A program made the translations under genes and the position numbers. Positions 27,084 through 36,234 of a DNA stretch of 64,000 nucleotides are shown piece by piece. Origin of the DNA: GCA-020343675 sp964462945 (lineage in GTDB: Bacteria > Planctomycetota > Phycisphaerae > Sedimentisphaerales > Anaerobacaceae); contig CAYWZW010000009.1 of the NCBI GenBank assembly GCA_964462945.1, positions 1 to 64,000 of the forward strand. The letters run 5' to 3'. Every line of letters begins with the position of its first letter. Positions within the stretch are counted from its first letter, which is position 1. The notes beneath the pieces were generated by a model, which worked only from the letters and a program-made list of their open reading frames with translations, did not search any database and was not told where the DNA came from.

Positions 27084-29738
27084 TTAAATTTGTGATCCCA
27101 GGAATTCGTTTATTTCATTTGCCGCTGCCATTCCGTCGGCAACGGCGGCAACGACCGTCGATGCACCTCTGACAAGGTCGCCGCCGGCAAAAACTCCCGG
27201 CCTGGACGTTGCCAATGTCCCTTGCTTAGTTTGGATGAGGCCGTCCTTCAGATCGACACCCGGCAGAATTTTGCCGATCTCTTCCGGTGGCGCCTGGCCT
27301 ATCGCTTCGATAGCGATGTCCATATCAAGCTGATAAGCGCTCGACTCGACCGGTTCGGGCCTGCGCCGTCCTGAAGCATCCGGCTCGCCTAACCGCGTCG
27401 GGCAGACCTTAATCCCCGTCAGCTTCCCATTACCGGAGCAAAAGCCGGTCGGCTGGGTCAATATCAAAAAGTGCATGCCTTCGCTGATTGCCCGGTCGCG
27501 CTCGGCGCTCCAGGCGGGCATCTCTTTGAACGACCGGCGATAAATCACGTAAACGTCTTTGGCGCCGAGCTGCTTGGCGGTAATCGCTGCGTCCATAGCG
27601 GTATTGCCGCCGCCTATCACCGCGACACGTTTACCTTTGATATTTGGACTTGCGGCCTCTTTGGCTGCCGCAAGAAATTCCATGGCGTTCCACAAACCGT
27701 CGATGGCCTTGTCTTTGTCGCCGATGCTGACCGACTCCGGCAGGCCCATGCCGATAAACACGGCGTCAAATCCCTCTCTTACCATGCTATCCAGATTGAA
27801 ATCGGCATCCAATCCTTTGCCCAGACGCAGAGTCATTCGCTCTTTCGGCACCTCGGCGAAAATCGCTGCGATTTCGTTCCTGAGAGAGTCGCTTTGTCTG
27901 TCCGGCGGGATGACCGATACGATCATTCCGCCGAATTCGGTGCTGGCATCGAAGATTGTCACCGTATGTCCCGCCTCAAGCAGCTTTGCGGCACAGGACA
28001 AACCCGCAGGGCCGGCGCCGATAACGGCGATGTTCTTTCCCGTGGTTTTTTGCGGCAGCCGCAGCTTGGACCAGCCCTGCTTGTTGGCTCGCTCCGCCAG
28101 ATACCTTTGTATGCCGGCGATCGGCAGGGGGGCGTCGCCGATGAAGCTCTGCAGACAGTGACCTTCACACTGCTGCTCGACGGGGCACAGCCAGGCACAA
28201 ACTTCCGGGAATATGTTTGCTTGCCTGAGTGTTTCATACGCGGCTTTCTCGTCACCGTCCAGAAACAGGCCGACGAATTTCGGGATGTTCACGTCGGCGG
28301 GGCAGCCCAACTGGCATGTCGGCTCCTGGCACTTGCGGCACGCGGATGCGAGCCGGGCCAGATTGTCCCTGTCACTCATCCGGCCGTGCTGGAAGATAGG
28401 CCCATAGACCTCGTTGTCCCGCACGACGCAGCCGCTCATGCCGCCGTCCCGCATGATTTGGGTGCAGGCGCTGCAACTGATGCAGACCTTCGCCGGATAC
28501 ATCCTGCCAGCCGTGATTATGTCTTTTGCGAAATCCGGATAGGCGAACGCCATGCGGCCGGCGCCGATTAAAGCCGTCAGACCTTTGGTTTTATTTGCCG
28601 CGGCCACGTTGGCGAACAAGGTCCGCAGCCAGCTATAGCCCGTGCCGACAGTTGCGATACCGGGGAATGTCTTTTGGATTTCGCCGGTCAGATTGACCAG
28701 CCGGCTCACACCGGCGAGCGGATGCTCCGGCTCTTCGTACCCGCCCACGATAGGCTCGTTGAAGGGCCTGCCGACGTGCGGGTTGTAGTAGGGATTGGCC
28801 ACGGTGACGTTAATCAGATTGACGCCGCGCTGCTGTAGAAGCCCTATCAGCTTCTTTGGCTCCGTCAGGTCGGGTTTGGTGTAATCGTCCTTGTCAACGG
28901 CCCAGCCGAACGGGTAAGGAATCGCGTCATAAACGCCGAGCCGGGTTGCGACCACGGCGCCGTCGCCGAGCTCTTTGTGAATCTTACCGATGACTTCCAG
29001 CGGAAATCGGGTCCGGTTCTCGAATGAGCCGCCGTACTTGCCCTTCCTGTCCCGGCAGCCAAACAGCTCGTTGATCAGATACCCGTGGCAGGACTTGATA
29101 TCGACGGCGTCGAATCCGACCTCAAAGGCGATTTTCGCCGCCTCGACGTAAGCGTCCTGGAGCTTGTCCAGGTAGTCATCCGTCACAAGAGGCCAATCGT
29201 CGGGTATCCGGCTCTTGGCATTTGGATCTGGCTTTTGCTGCGGGACCAGCGCATCGCGATAGGGGTCGCGCTGCGCGATGATCGGATGCGTCACGCCTCC
29301 CGGCTTACTGTATCGGCCCGAATGAGTCAACTGCAACACGATGACGGGCTGATGGCTCGGCCCCATACTCTGGGCGGCCGCCTGCCGCATCATCTTGACC
29401 ATCGCCGCAAAACTTTCTTTATTCTTTCGATGAATCCACAATTGCCTCGGATTCGCTCTGCCCTCAGGGACGACAGCCGTAGCCTCAGCCCAGATCAGCC
29501 CCGCTCCGCCGGCGGCAAATCGTTCGTACCGCCGCACCGTCAGTTTTCCCGGCCGGCCATGCGAATCGCCGTCGCAGCCTTCCATCGGATGCACGGCCAG
29601 GGAATTCGGTATGACCAGCTCGCCCACCCGGACAGGCTCAGCCAGGATCGAAACGTCCTCCATCGCTTCGACGGAGACATTGAGCTGCTTGCTCAACCGC
29701 CTCAAATCGTCAATGCCGCGTAACCGGAATTCCCACAT
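27084..29738 (-). CDS. Old-yellow-enzyme-type flavin oxidoreductase fused to a GltD-like module
   Basis: The 884-residue protein has three parts. An NADH:flavin oxidoreductase TIM barrel (about 30-410) includes SCHGYLINELFGCRDRKGKY. Next come iron-sulfur ligand clusters: CISCSACTQ with a later Cys, then CRKCQEPTCQLGCP and CAWLCPVEQQCEGHC, the last two as in the GltD/DPYD N-terminus. A tandem Rossmann unit follows with GAGPAG and GGGNTAMD for FAD and NAD(P). Canonical 2,4-dienoyl-CoA reductases also join a barrel, an Fe-S cluster and a Rossmann part, but the extra Cys-rich GltD-type linker is unusual. It starts 13 bases after the uvrA stop. The substrate is unknown; enoate-like reduction in sugar-acid metabolism is inferred. 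Confidence 0.8.
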   Translation of the reverse strand: MWEFRLRGIDDLRRLSKQLNVSVEAMEDVSILAEPVRVGELVIPNSLAVHPMEGCDGDSHGRPGKLTVRRYERFAAGGAGLIWAEATAVVPEGRANPRQLWIHRKNKESFAAMVKMMRQAAAQSMGPSHQPVIVLQLTHSGRYSKPGGVTHPIIAQRDPYRDALVPQQKPDPNAKSRIPDDWPLVTDDYLDKLQDAYVEAAKIAFEVGFDAVDIKSCHGYLINELFGCRDRKGKYGGSFENRTRFPLEVIGKIHKELGDGAVVATRLGVYDAIPYPFGWAVDKDDYTKPDLTEPKKLIGLLQQRGVNLINVTVANPYYNPHVGRPFNEPIVGGYEEPEHPLAGVSRLVNLTGEIQKTFPGIATVGTGYSWLRTLFANVAAANKTKGLTALIGAGRMAFAYPDFAKDIITAGRMYPAKVCISCSACTQIMRDGGMSGCVVRDNEVYGPIFQHGRMSDRDNLARLASACRKCQEPTCQLGCPADVNIPKFVGLFLDGDEKAAYETLRQANIFPEVCAWLCPVEQQCEGHCLQSFIGDAPLPIAGIQRYLAERANKQGWSKLRLPQKTTGKNIAVIGAGPAGLSCAAKLLEAGHTVTIFDASTEFGGMIVSVIPPDRQSDSLRNEIAAIFAEVPKERMTLRLGKGLDADFNLDSMVREGFDAVFIGMGLPESVSIGDKDKAIDGLWNAMEFLAAAKEAASPNIKGKRVAVIGGGNTAMDAAITAKQLGAKDVYVIYRRSFKEMPAWSAERDRAISEGMHFLILTQPTGFCSGNGKLTGIKVCPTRLGEPDASGRRRPEPVESSAYQLDMDIAIEAIGQAPPEEIGKILPGVDLKDGLIQTKQGTLATSRPGVFAGGDLVRGASTVVAAVADGMAAANEINEFLGSQI

Positions 29739-29751
29739 CGTATCGCTTGCC

Positions 29752-32610
29752 TCACGGTTTACTGCCGACGAGCTTTTCTTTCAGGAATTTAGCCGTATAG
29801 CTCTTCTTGTTCTTGATAATGTCCTCGGGCGCGCCTGCCGCGACGACCGTGCCGCCCGCCTCGCCGCCTTCGGGGCCGAGGTCTATAATATAATCGGCGA
29901 TCTTGATAACATCAAGATTGTGCTCGATTACGACCACGGTATTTCCGCAGTCGGTCAGCCGCTGGAGCACGTTCAGGAGGTTGTGAATATCGGCAAAGTG
30001 CAGCCCCGTGGTCGGCTCATCGAGCAGGTACAGCGTGTGGCCCGTATCGGCCTTGCCCAGCTCGGCGGAGAGCTTCACCCGCTGGGCCTCGCCGCCGGAG
30101 AGCGTTGTCGAGGCCTGGCCCAACTGCATATAGCCTAATCCGACGTCGGTCAAGGTCTTGAGGATTCGCACGATCGTCGGAAAGTTCGCGAAGAAATCAA
30201 GCGCATCGTCGATCCGCATATCGAGCACGTCCGTGATATTCTTGCCCTTATACGTCACGGCGAGGGTCTCGGGATTATACCTTGTGCCTTTGCAGCTCTG
30301 GCAGGTGACGTAAACGTCCGGCAAAAAGTGCATCTCAATCTTTTTTGTGCCCTGTCCCTTGCAGGATTCGCATCGCCCGCCTTTGACGTTGAAGCTGTAT
30401 CGCCCGGGCTTGTAGCCCCGAATCTTCGACTCGCGGGTCATGCTGAACAGCTTTCTGATCAGATCGAAGGCGCCCGTATAGGTGGCCGGGTTGCTCCTCG
30501 GCGTCTTTCCGATGGGGGACTGGTCGATCTCGATCACCTTGTCGATCTGCGAAATACCGAGAATGTTCTTGTGCTCGCCGGGTTTCTCACGCGACAGATA
30601 GAGCCGCCGTTTCAAGGCCTTGAGCAGAATCTCGCTGACCAGCGTGCTCTTGCCGGAGCCGGAGACCCCGGTGACGCAGGTAAAAACGCCGAGCGGGAAT
30701 TTGACGTCGATATTCTTGAGGTTGTTCTGGGCGGCGCCCTTGACCTCGATACACTTTCTCAGATTGTAACGCCTTCTGTTGGCCGGCAGGGCGATGCTCT
30801 TTCTGCCGCTCAAGTATTCGCCCGTCAGTGAGTTTTCGCAGTTGATAATGTCCTGGAGGGTCCCCTGGGCGACGAGTTCGCCGCCGTGCGCGCCGGCGGC
30901 CGGGCCAATATCGACGATATGGTCGGCACTTCGGATAATGTCTTCATCGTGCTCGACCACAATGACGGTATTGCCTAATCGGGTGAGCCGCTGCAAGATT
31001 CCCAGCAGCCGGTTGTTGTCTCGTTTGTGCAGGCCGATGGTCGGTTCATCGAGCACGTAACAGACCCCGACCAGACCGCTTCCGACCTGGGTGGCCAGGC
31101 GGATCCGCTGGGCTTCTCCGCCGGCCAGGGTGCTGCTGGTCCGGTCCAGCGTCAGATATCCGAGTCCGACATCGACCATGAATTTGAGCCGGGCCATGAT
31201 TTCCTTCAAAACCGCTGCGGCGATTATGGACTTCTCGCCGTCCAACGTCAGCCTGTTGAAGAACCGCTGTGCTTTTGCGATGCTCAGGGCCGTCAGTTGA
31301 TTGATGCTCTTGCCTCCGACGGTGACCGCAATCGCCTCGGGCCGAAGCCGGGCGCCCTGGCAGCTCCGGCACGGCTGCTGTGAAAGATAACTGGTCAATC
31401 TGGTCTTGACGTATTCACTGGTCGTGTTTTGCCACCGCCGGACAAGGTTCGGGATCACGCCCTCAAACGAAACGCCGTACTTTTGCTCGTCGGCCGCCGT
31501 GGTCCCGTGCATGAGAATCCTTCTGTGCTCTTCCGGTATCTCCGCGAAGGGTACGGATTTGCTCAGGCCCATGTTCCGGCAGAACCGTTTGACGAGCCTG
31601 TTGTAATAGATATTCATTCTCTTGCCGCCCTTGCGCCAGGCGTCGATTGCGCCGTTTTCCAGCGAGACGCTCTTGTCCGGCACGATCAGGTCGGGATCGA
31701 ACTCCAGAATTGTCCCCAGACCGTCACAGCCTTTGCAGGCGCCGTAGGGACTGTTGAAGCTGAACAGCCGGGGCGACAGCTCTTCGAGACTGGCCTGCGG
31801 ATGCTCGGGGCAGGCAAATTTCTCACTGTAGATTGTCTCCTCCCACTGCCCGTCACCGCTGCTTTGCCTGTCCGCCTGGGGCTCCTGGACCAGCACCAGG
31901 ATTACTCCGTCGGCTAATTTCAGCGCCGTCTCGACGGAATCGGCCAGGCGAATGCGAACCGCGTCCTTGATGACCAGCCGATCGACCACCGCTGCGATAT
32001 TGTGCTTCTTGTTTTTGTCGAGCGCCGGGGCGCTCCGCACGTCGCAGATCGCTCCATCCACCCGGACGCGGACAAAGCCTTCGCGTTGGATGCTGGCAAA
32101 AACCTCCCTGTGCTCGCCTTTCTTGCCGCGAACCAGCGGGGCGCAGATCTGGATTTTCGTGTCCTCCGGCCGGGAAAGAATCGACTCGACGATCTGCGCC
32201 GAGTGCTGGCTCGTGATTTCCCTGCCGCAGACCCAGCAGTGCGGCAGGCCCACCCGGGCGAAAAGCACACGGAAGTAGTCATAGATTTCGGTGGTGGTCG
32301 CCACCGTCGAGCGCGGGTTGCTGCTGGCGCTTCGCTGCTCGATGGCGATGGTCGGCGGCAGGCCCGTGATCTCGGAGACCGCCGGTTTTTGCATCTGCTC
32401 CAGAAACTGCCGGGCGTAGGTGCTGAGCGACTCGACGTATTTGCGTCGCCCCTCGGCGTAAATCGTATCGAAGGCGAGCGAGCTTTTGCCCGAACCGCTG
32501 ATGCCGGTGATGACCACCAGCTTATCCCGAGGGATGCTCAGGCTGATGTTCTTGAGATTGTGCTCGGCGGCGCCTGTAATCCGTATGGCTTTTTCCGTTC
32601 GTGCGGCCAT
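29752..32610 (-). CDS. uvrA: Excinuclease ABC subunit A
   Basis: UvrA is the damage-sensing ATPase of nucleotide excision repair. The 952-residue protein contains two ABC modules: Walker A GISGSGKSS near the N-terminus and GVSGSGKST in the second half, with LSGGEAQRVKL and LLDEPTTGLH. It also has zinc-finger cysteines (CKGCDG, CRSCQGARLRPEA, CESCKGQG...CQSCKGTRYNPETL). ATG at 32610 is chosen because homology starts there (IRITGAAEHNLKNI) and AGAGGCAGG precedes it. It diverges from nfi, forming a DNA repair pair. Confidence 0.96.
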   Translation of the reverse strand: MAARTEKAIRITGAAEHNLKNISLSIPRDKLVVITGISGSGKSSLAFDTIYAEGRRKYVESLSTYARQFLEQMQKPAVSEITGLPPTIAIEQRSASSNPRSTVATTTEIYDYFRVLFARVGLPHCWVCGREITSQHSAQIVESILSRPEDTKIQICAPLVRGKKGEHREVFASIQREGFVRVRVDGAICDVRSAPALDKNKKHNIAAVVDRLVIKDAVRIRLADSVETALKLADGVILVLVQEPQADRQSSGDGQWEETIYSEKFACPEHPQASLEELSPRLFSFNSPYGACKGCDGLGTILEFDPDLIVPDKSVSLENGAIDAWRKGGKRMNIYYNRLVKRFCRNMGLSKSVPFAEIPEEHRRILMHGTTAADEQKYGVSFEGVIPNLVRRWQNTTSEYVKTRLTSYLSQQPCRSCQGARLRPEAIAVTVGGKSINQLTALSIAKAQRFFNRLTLDGEKSIIAAAVLKEIMARLKFMVDVGLGYLTLDRTSSTLAGGEAQRIRLATQVGSGLVGVCYVLDEPTIGLHKRDNNRLLGILQRLTRLGNTVIVVEHDEDIIRSADHIVDIGPAAGAHGGELVAQGTLQDIINCENSLTGEYLSGRKSIALPANRRRYNLRKCIEVKGAAQNNLKNIDVKFPLGVFTCVTGVSGSGKSTLVSEILLKALKRRLYLSREKPGEHKNILGISQIDKVIEIDQSPIGKTPRSNPATYTGAFDLIRKLFSMTRESKIRGYKPGRYSFNVKGGRCESCKGQGTKKIEMHFLPDVYVTCQSCKGTRYNPETLAVTYKGKNITDVLDMRIDDALDFFANFPTIVRILKTLTDVGLGYMQLGQASTTLSGGEAQRVKLSAELGKADTGHTLYLLDEPTTGLHFADIHNLLNVLQRLTDCGNTVVVIEHNLDVIKIADYIIDLGPEGGEAGGTVVAAGAPEDIIKNKKSYTAKFLKEKLVGSKP

Positions 32611-32740
32611 CCTGCCTCTTGCTGATTTACCAATCCTATTGCGAAAATTCGACAATAACACAAACTCATAATTGTAGCATAAGACCACAATAAGGTAAAA
32701 TGGTTATTCGCAAAAACATGTACTCCATTGCCGATAATCA

Positions 32741-33454
32741 ATGAAAAAGTTGCATCGCTGGAATTTATCATATTCGCAGGCCAGGGAGCTGCAGGTTGGG
32801 CTGGCCAGCAAGGTGCAGTTTACGCCGCTCAAGAGAAGGCCGAAGGTGGTCGCCGGCGTTGATTGTGCTTTCAGCAGCGATGGTGCGCGGATTTTCGCGG
32901 CGGTTGTCCTTTTGCGGCTGCCCGACTTTGAGCTTGTCGAAACGGCAACTGCCGTCCGCAAAGTAACCTTTCCCTACATCCCCGGGCTGCTGTCTTTTCG
33001 CGAGGCTCCCGTTTGTATCGCCGCGGTTGAAAAACTGCAAAATCAGCCGGATGCGTTCATCATCGACGGCCAGGGCGTTGCACATCCCCGGCGGCTCGGT
33101 CTGGCGGCGCACCTGGGGCTGTTCTTCGACGAGCCAACCATCGGCTGCGCCAAGAGCCGGCTCATCGGTACTTATGAAGAGCCTCCGCTTGAGAAGGGCG
33201 GATACAGCCTATTGAAAGATAGCGTCAGCACAGTCCGCCAAACGAGTCACGGGTCACAAGCCGCTGGCGACGAAATCATCGGTGCGGTCCTGCGGACGCG
33301 AACGAATGTCAAGCCGGTCTTCGTCTCGGTAGGGAACAAATGTCTGCTGGCCGATGCGATTGAAATCACCCTGGCTTGTACGACCAGGTACCGGCTGCCG
33401 GAGCCGACGCGCCTCGCCCACCAGTGGGTCGGCAGACTAAAACTGGAAGCCTGA
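32741..33454 (+). CDS. nfi: Endonuclease V (deoxyinosine 3' endonuclease)
   Basis: Endonuclease V nicks DNA near deoxyinosine. The 237-residue protein keeps the metal-binding and catalytic acids Asp41 (VAGVDCAF), Glu88 (LLSFREAP) and Asp109 (FIIDGQGVAHPRRLG), plus Tyr79 of the wedge PYIPGLLSF and the GCAKSRLIG motif; these match E. coli D35, E89, D110 and Y80. No strong ribosome-binding site precedes the ATG. It diverges from uvrA across a 130-base spacer and converges on the cyclophilin gene. Confidence 0.93.
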   Translation: MKKLHRWNLSYSQARELQVGLASKVQFTPLKRRPKVVAGVDCAFSSDGARIFAAVVLLRLPDFELVETATAVRKVTFPYIPGLLSFREAPVCIAAVEKLQNQPDAFIIDGQGVAHPRRLGLAAHLGLFFDEPTIGCAKSRLIGTYEEPPLEKGGYSLLKDSVSTVRQTSHGSQAAGDEIIGAVLRTRTNVKPVFVSVGNKCLLADAIEITLACTTRYRLPEPTRLAHQWVGRLKLEA

Positions 33455-33481
33455 CAACGTCTGCCCCCGGTCCGATATGAT

Positions 33482-34102
33482 TTATTGCGGAACCGTCCTC
33501 GCAGATTTTATCACGACAGGTTCAACGGGAACGTCTCTCATATCCATGCCGCTCTTGTCCTTCCGCGTTGTCGTCTTTACCGCGGCGATTGCATCCACAA
33601 CGTCCATCCCCTCCATTACTTTGCCGAATACGGCGTATCCGGGATTGGTGTTCTCGACGTAATCCAGGGGCGTGTTGTCTCCATGATTAATGAAGAACTG
33701 GCAAGTGGCGCTGTTAGGCTCGGGACCCCGAGCCATCGCGAGGGCGCCGCGTGTGTTGCTCAAGCCGTTCCTGGCTTCATTGACGATCTGACTGCGTGTC
33801 CGTTTTCGCTCCATGTTGACAGTGAAGCCGCCCCCTTGTATCATGAAACCCGGTATGACCCTGTGAAAGATCGTCCCATCATAGAACCTGCCCTCTACAT
33901 ATTGGAGGAAATTCTTCGCGGTGACGGGCGCTGCCTGCCTATCAAGCTCAATGACGATACTACCCATGCTTGTTTCCAGTCTGACGATATTGCTCTGTGA
34001 CTCCACTGTTTTTCCTTCCATTTGTGCGTTCTTCATTCCCTCATCACAGCCGCAGACCAAAGCAACGACCGTCAACAATCCACACCATCGAAACTTACTC
34101 AT
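33482..34102 (-). CDS. Cyclophilin-type peptidyl-prolyl isomerase lipoprotein
   Basis: The 206-residue protein has a lipoprotein signal (LLTVVALVCGC, lipidated Cys near residue 19) and a cyclophilin domain: FHRVIPGFMIQGGGFT, ARGPEPNSATCQFFIN and GYAVFGKVMEGMDVVD. It should be anchored on the periplasmic side and speed proline isomerisation during envelope protein folding. AGAGG precedes the ATG. Its place after the lipid A/BAM genes suits an envelope chaperone. Confidence 0.9.
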   Translation of the reverse strand: MSKFRWCGLLTVVALVCGCDEGMKNAQMEGKTVESQSNIVRLETSMGSIVIELDRQAAPVTAKNFLQYVEGRFYDGTIFHRVIPGFMIQGGGFTVNMERKRTRSQIVNEARNGLSNTRGALAMARGPEPNSATCQFFINHGDNTPLDYVENTNPGYAVFGKVMEGMDVVDAIAAVKTTTRKDKSGMDMRDVPVEPVVIKSARTVPQ

Positions 34103-34168
34103 CCTCTGTACCTCTCAAAGCCAACATTCCTTCAGACAAAACGTTTCCTCTATTTCACAAGATGCCCG

Positions 34169-35200
34169 CTATGCATTATCGCCGATGCTCTCATTCCATT
34201 TGTGTTTTTCAACGGAGGCCAGGATTTTCTGGGCACATTCCAGTGCCGCCAGCCCCTCTTCGGCGCTGACCTCGGGCCTGTACGCCCTATCGGTCACCGC
34301 CCGCAGAAACGCCTCCTGCTCCAGACGGATGGGCTCCTTATCGTCTATGTCAAGCTGCTCGATGTGCAGCAAATCCGGCCAGTTCACCGTCATCAGGTCG
34401 AAATCGCCGGCCTCTTTGTGCTCCTGGATCCACTTGACGACGTTGATATTCGGGTCGGCCTTGATGACAATCCCGCTCTTTTTGAGATAATCGACGCTCA
34501 GATACGCCTGCCGGCTGAAGACCCGCACCTTTCTTTCCGTTTTCAGGGCCAGCCTGGAAGCGGTAATGTTCGCGATGCACCCGTTCTGGAAAATGATCCT
34601 CGCATTACAAATGTCTTCCTTTTCTTCGACGACTCCGACGCCGACGGCGTCCACTTTCTTGATTTTGCTCGCCGCCAGGGACAGAATAATATCGATATCG
34701 TGGATCATCACATCCAGGACGACGCCGACGTCGGTCGAGCGGAACGGATAGGGGCTGATGCGGTTGGCCTCGATAAACTTCGGCTGGATGTCGAGCCTCT
34801 TGATGGCTTGTGCCACCGGGTTACACCGCTCCGAATGGCCCACCGCCACGACGCTGTCGTTTTTCTTCGCCAGGGCGACAATCTGCTTGCCTTCCCGGAC
34901 GTTGGCCGCCAGCGGCTTTTCAATCAGCACCGCAATCTTATTTTCAATAAAGACCTTTGCCAGCTTCAAGTGTGTCACCGTCGGCGTGGCGATTGTCACC
35001 GCATCGACTTTATCGAGCAGGTCCGCACCGTCGGCCAGGGCCAGACAATGATATTGGTCGGCCAGGCGGCGGGCTCTTTCGGCGTCGATATCAACCACGG
35101 CAACCAGCTCGCTCTGCGGCATCTGGGCATAGACCTTGGCATGTATCGTTCCCATTTTGCCCGCGCCGATCACCGCGACCCGTACTTTCGTATTTTGCAT
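34169..35200 (-). CDS. Gfo/Idh/MocA oxidoreductase, candidate UDP-GlcNAc 3-dehydrogenase (GnnA-like)
   Basis: The 343-residue cytosolic protein has the NAD-binding GAGKMGTIHAKVY motif, the EKP motif (VLIEKPLAAN) and the VMIHDIDIIL active-site helix with the expected His. It lies directly downstream of lpxA. In Acidithiobacillus and Leptospira, gnnA (same family) next to lpxA oxidises UDP-GlcNAc at C3 as the first step toward a 2,3-diamino lipid A. The GnnB aminotransferase that should follow is absent from this window, so the assignment is only suggested by neighbourhood. Another sugar dehydrogenase role is possible. Confidence 0.75.
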   Translation of the reverse strand: MQNTKVRVAVIGAGKMGTIHAKVYAQMPQSELVAVVDIDAERARRLADQYHCLALADGADLLDKVDAVTIATPTVTHLKLAKVFIENKIAVLIEKPLAANVREGKQIVALAKKNDSVVAVGHSERCNPVAQAIKRLDIQPKFIEANRISPYPFRSTDVGVVLDVMIHDIDIILSLAASKIKKVDAVGVGVVEEKEDICNARIIFQNGCIANITASRLALKTERKVRVFSRQAYLSVDYLKKSGIVIKADPNINVVKWIQEHKEAGDFDLMTVNWPDLLHIEQLDIDDKEPIRLEQEAFLRAVTDRAYRPEVSAEEGLAALECAQKILASVEKHKWNESIGDNA

Positions 35201-35220
35201 GTCGTATTCCCGATGAAGAC

Positions 35221-35404
35221 AAATCCTAATATCTAAATCCTAAATCCTAAACAAGCTTGTCCTGATCGCAGTCGAATGGATTCAAATGACCCAAATTCAA
35301 AACTCTCCCTGGGGGACGCCTTACGGTGAAAACGTTTTGGTTATTGCGTCGTTTGAATTTCGATATTGTTTAGGATTTAGTGCTTACGATTTAGGATTTT
35401 GTGC
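35221..35404. repeat. AAATCCTAA-type inverted repeat unit in the lpxA-Gfo/Idh spacer
   Basis: CTAAATCCTAAACAA at 35240-35254 is perfectly inverted at 35366-35380, and each arm carries further AAATCCTAA-like units outward. The unit fills nearly all of the spacer between the Gfo/Idh gene and lpxA. No coding capacity or target duplication was evident. If transcribed as part of the operon it could form a long hairpin. Confidence 0.7.
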
Positions 35405-35411
35405 TTCGTGC

Positions 35412-36218
35412 TCAGTGTCTAAACGTCTCCAGGTATCTGCCAAACTGATGCTCGCTGCTTCTGGTTATCGAATCAATTATGGATTGAACATTTTCATCGA
35501 GTCCTTCCTCCCCGGCCAGGGCTTTGGCATTTTCAAGCAGTGCACCTCCCTGCCTGTAGAGCTTCTTGAACGCCTCGAAGATGCGCTCCTGCTGCTGTTC
35601 GTTCAGACCGGCTCTCTCCATACCTCGCTGGTTGACGGCTCGCACTCTCGGCGGATAGTGGCCGCTGACCGTCAGAAACGGCGGAACGTCCCGGTTCAGC
35701 CCGGCCAGTCCCGCCACGTAGCACCACTTGCCGATCGTCACGAACTGGTGCGAGGCGGCCAGACCGCTCAACCAGGCCCCCGTCTCGATCTTACAATGTC
35801 CGCCGATCTGCACGTAGTTGCTCATGACCAGCTTGTCTTCAAGGACGCAGTCGTGTCCAATGTGCACGCCGACCATCAGGAAGTTCTCATTCCCGATTTT
35901 TGTGGATGAGCCCGGCTGCATACTCGGATGGAGTGTCACCTGCTCACGGATGATGTTTCCGTCACCGATCACGAGCCCGCCGGTTTCATCGTCGCGCCCC
36001 AGACGCAAAACCTGCGGCCGGCACCCCAGCACGCAATTGGGGAATAAGTGATTGTTCCGGCCGATGGTGACGTTCTTGTGGATTACCACGTTGGCCTCGA
36101 GTATCGTCCCCGAGCCGATCGAGACGCCGCTGTGAATAACGCAATTCGGCCCAATGACAATGTCGTCGGGCAACTGGGTATCTTCATGGACGACCGCGCT
36201 GGGATGTATCTGTGTCAT
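35412..36218 (-). CDS. lpxA: Acyl-ACP--UDP-N-acetylglucosamine O-acyltransferase
   Basis: LpxA starts lipid A synthesis by 3-O-acylating UDP-GlcNAc. The 268-residue protein is a left-handed beta helix of hexapeptide repeats with catalytic His122 in GVHIGHDC (E. coli His125) and the C-terminal helical domain. ATG at 36218 has AAGG 5 bases upstream; the frame is open to 36254. It lies 16 bases after lpxC-fabZ and precedes a GnnA-like gene, so the natural acceptor may be the 3-amino sugar; this is inference. Confidence 0.93.
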   Translation of the reverse strand: MTQIHPSAVVHEDTQLPDDIVIGPNCVIHSGVSIGSGTILEANVVIHKNVTIGRNNHLFPNCVLGCRPQVLRLGRDDETGGLVIGDGNIIREQVTLHPSMQPGSSTKIGNENFLMVGVHIGHDCVLEDKLVMSNYVQIGGHCKIETGAWLSGLAASHQFVTIGKWCYVAGLAGLNRDVPPFLTVSGHYPPRVRAVNQRGMERAGLNEQQQERIFEAFKKLYRQGGALLENAKALAGEEGLDENVQSIIDSITRSSEHQFGRYLETFRH

Positions 36219-36234
36219 ATCAACCTTGTTTCTC

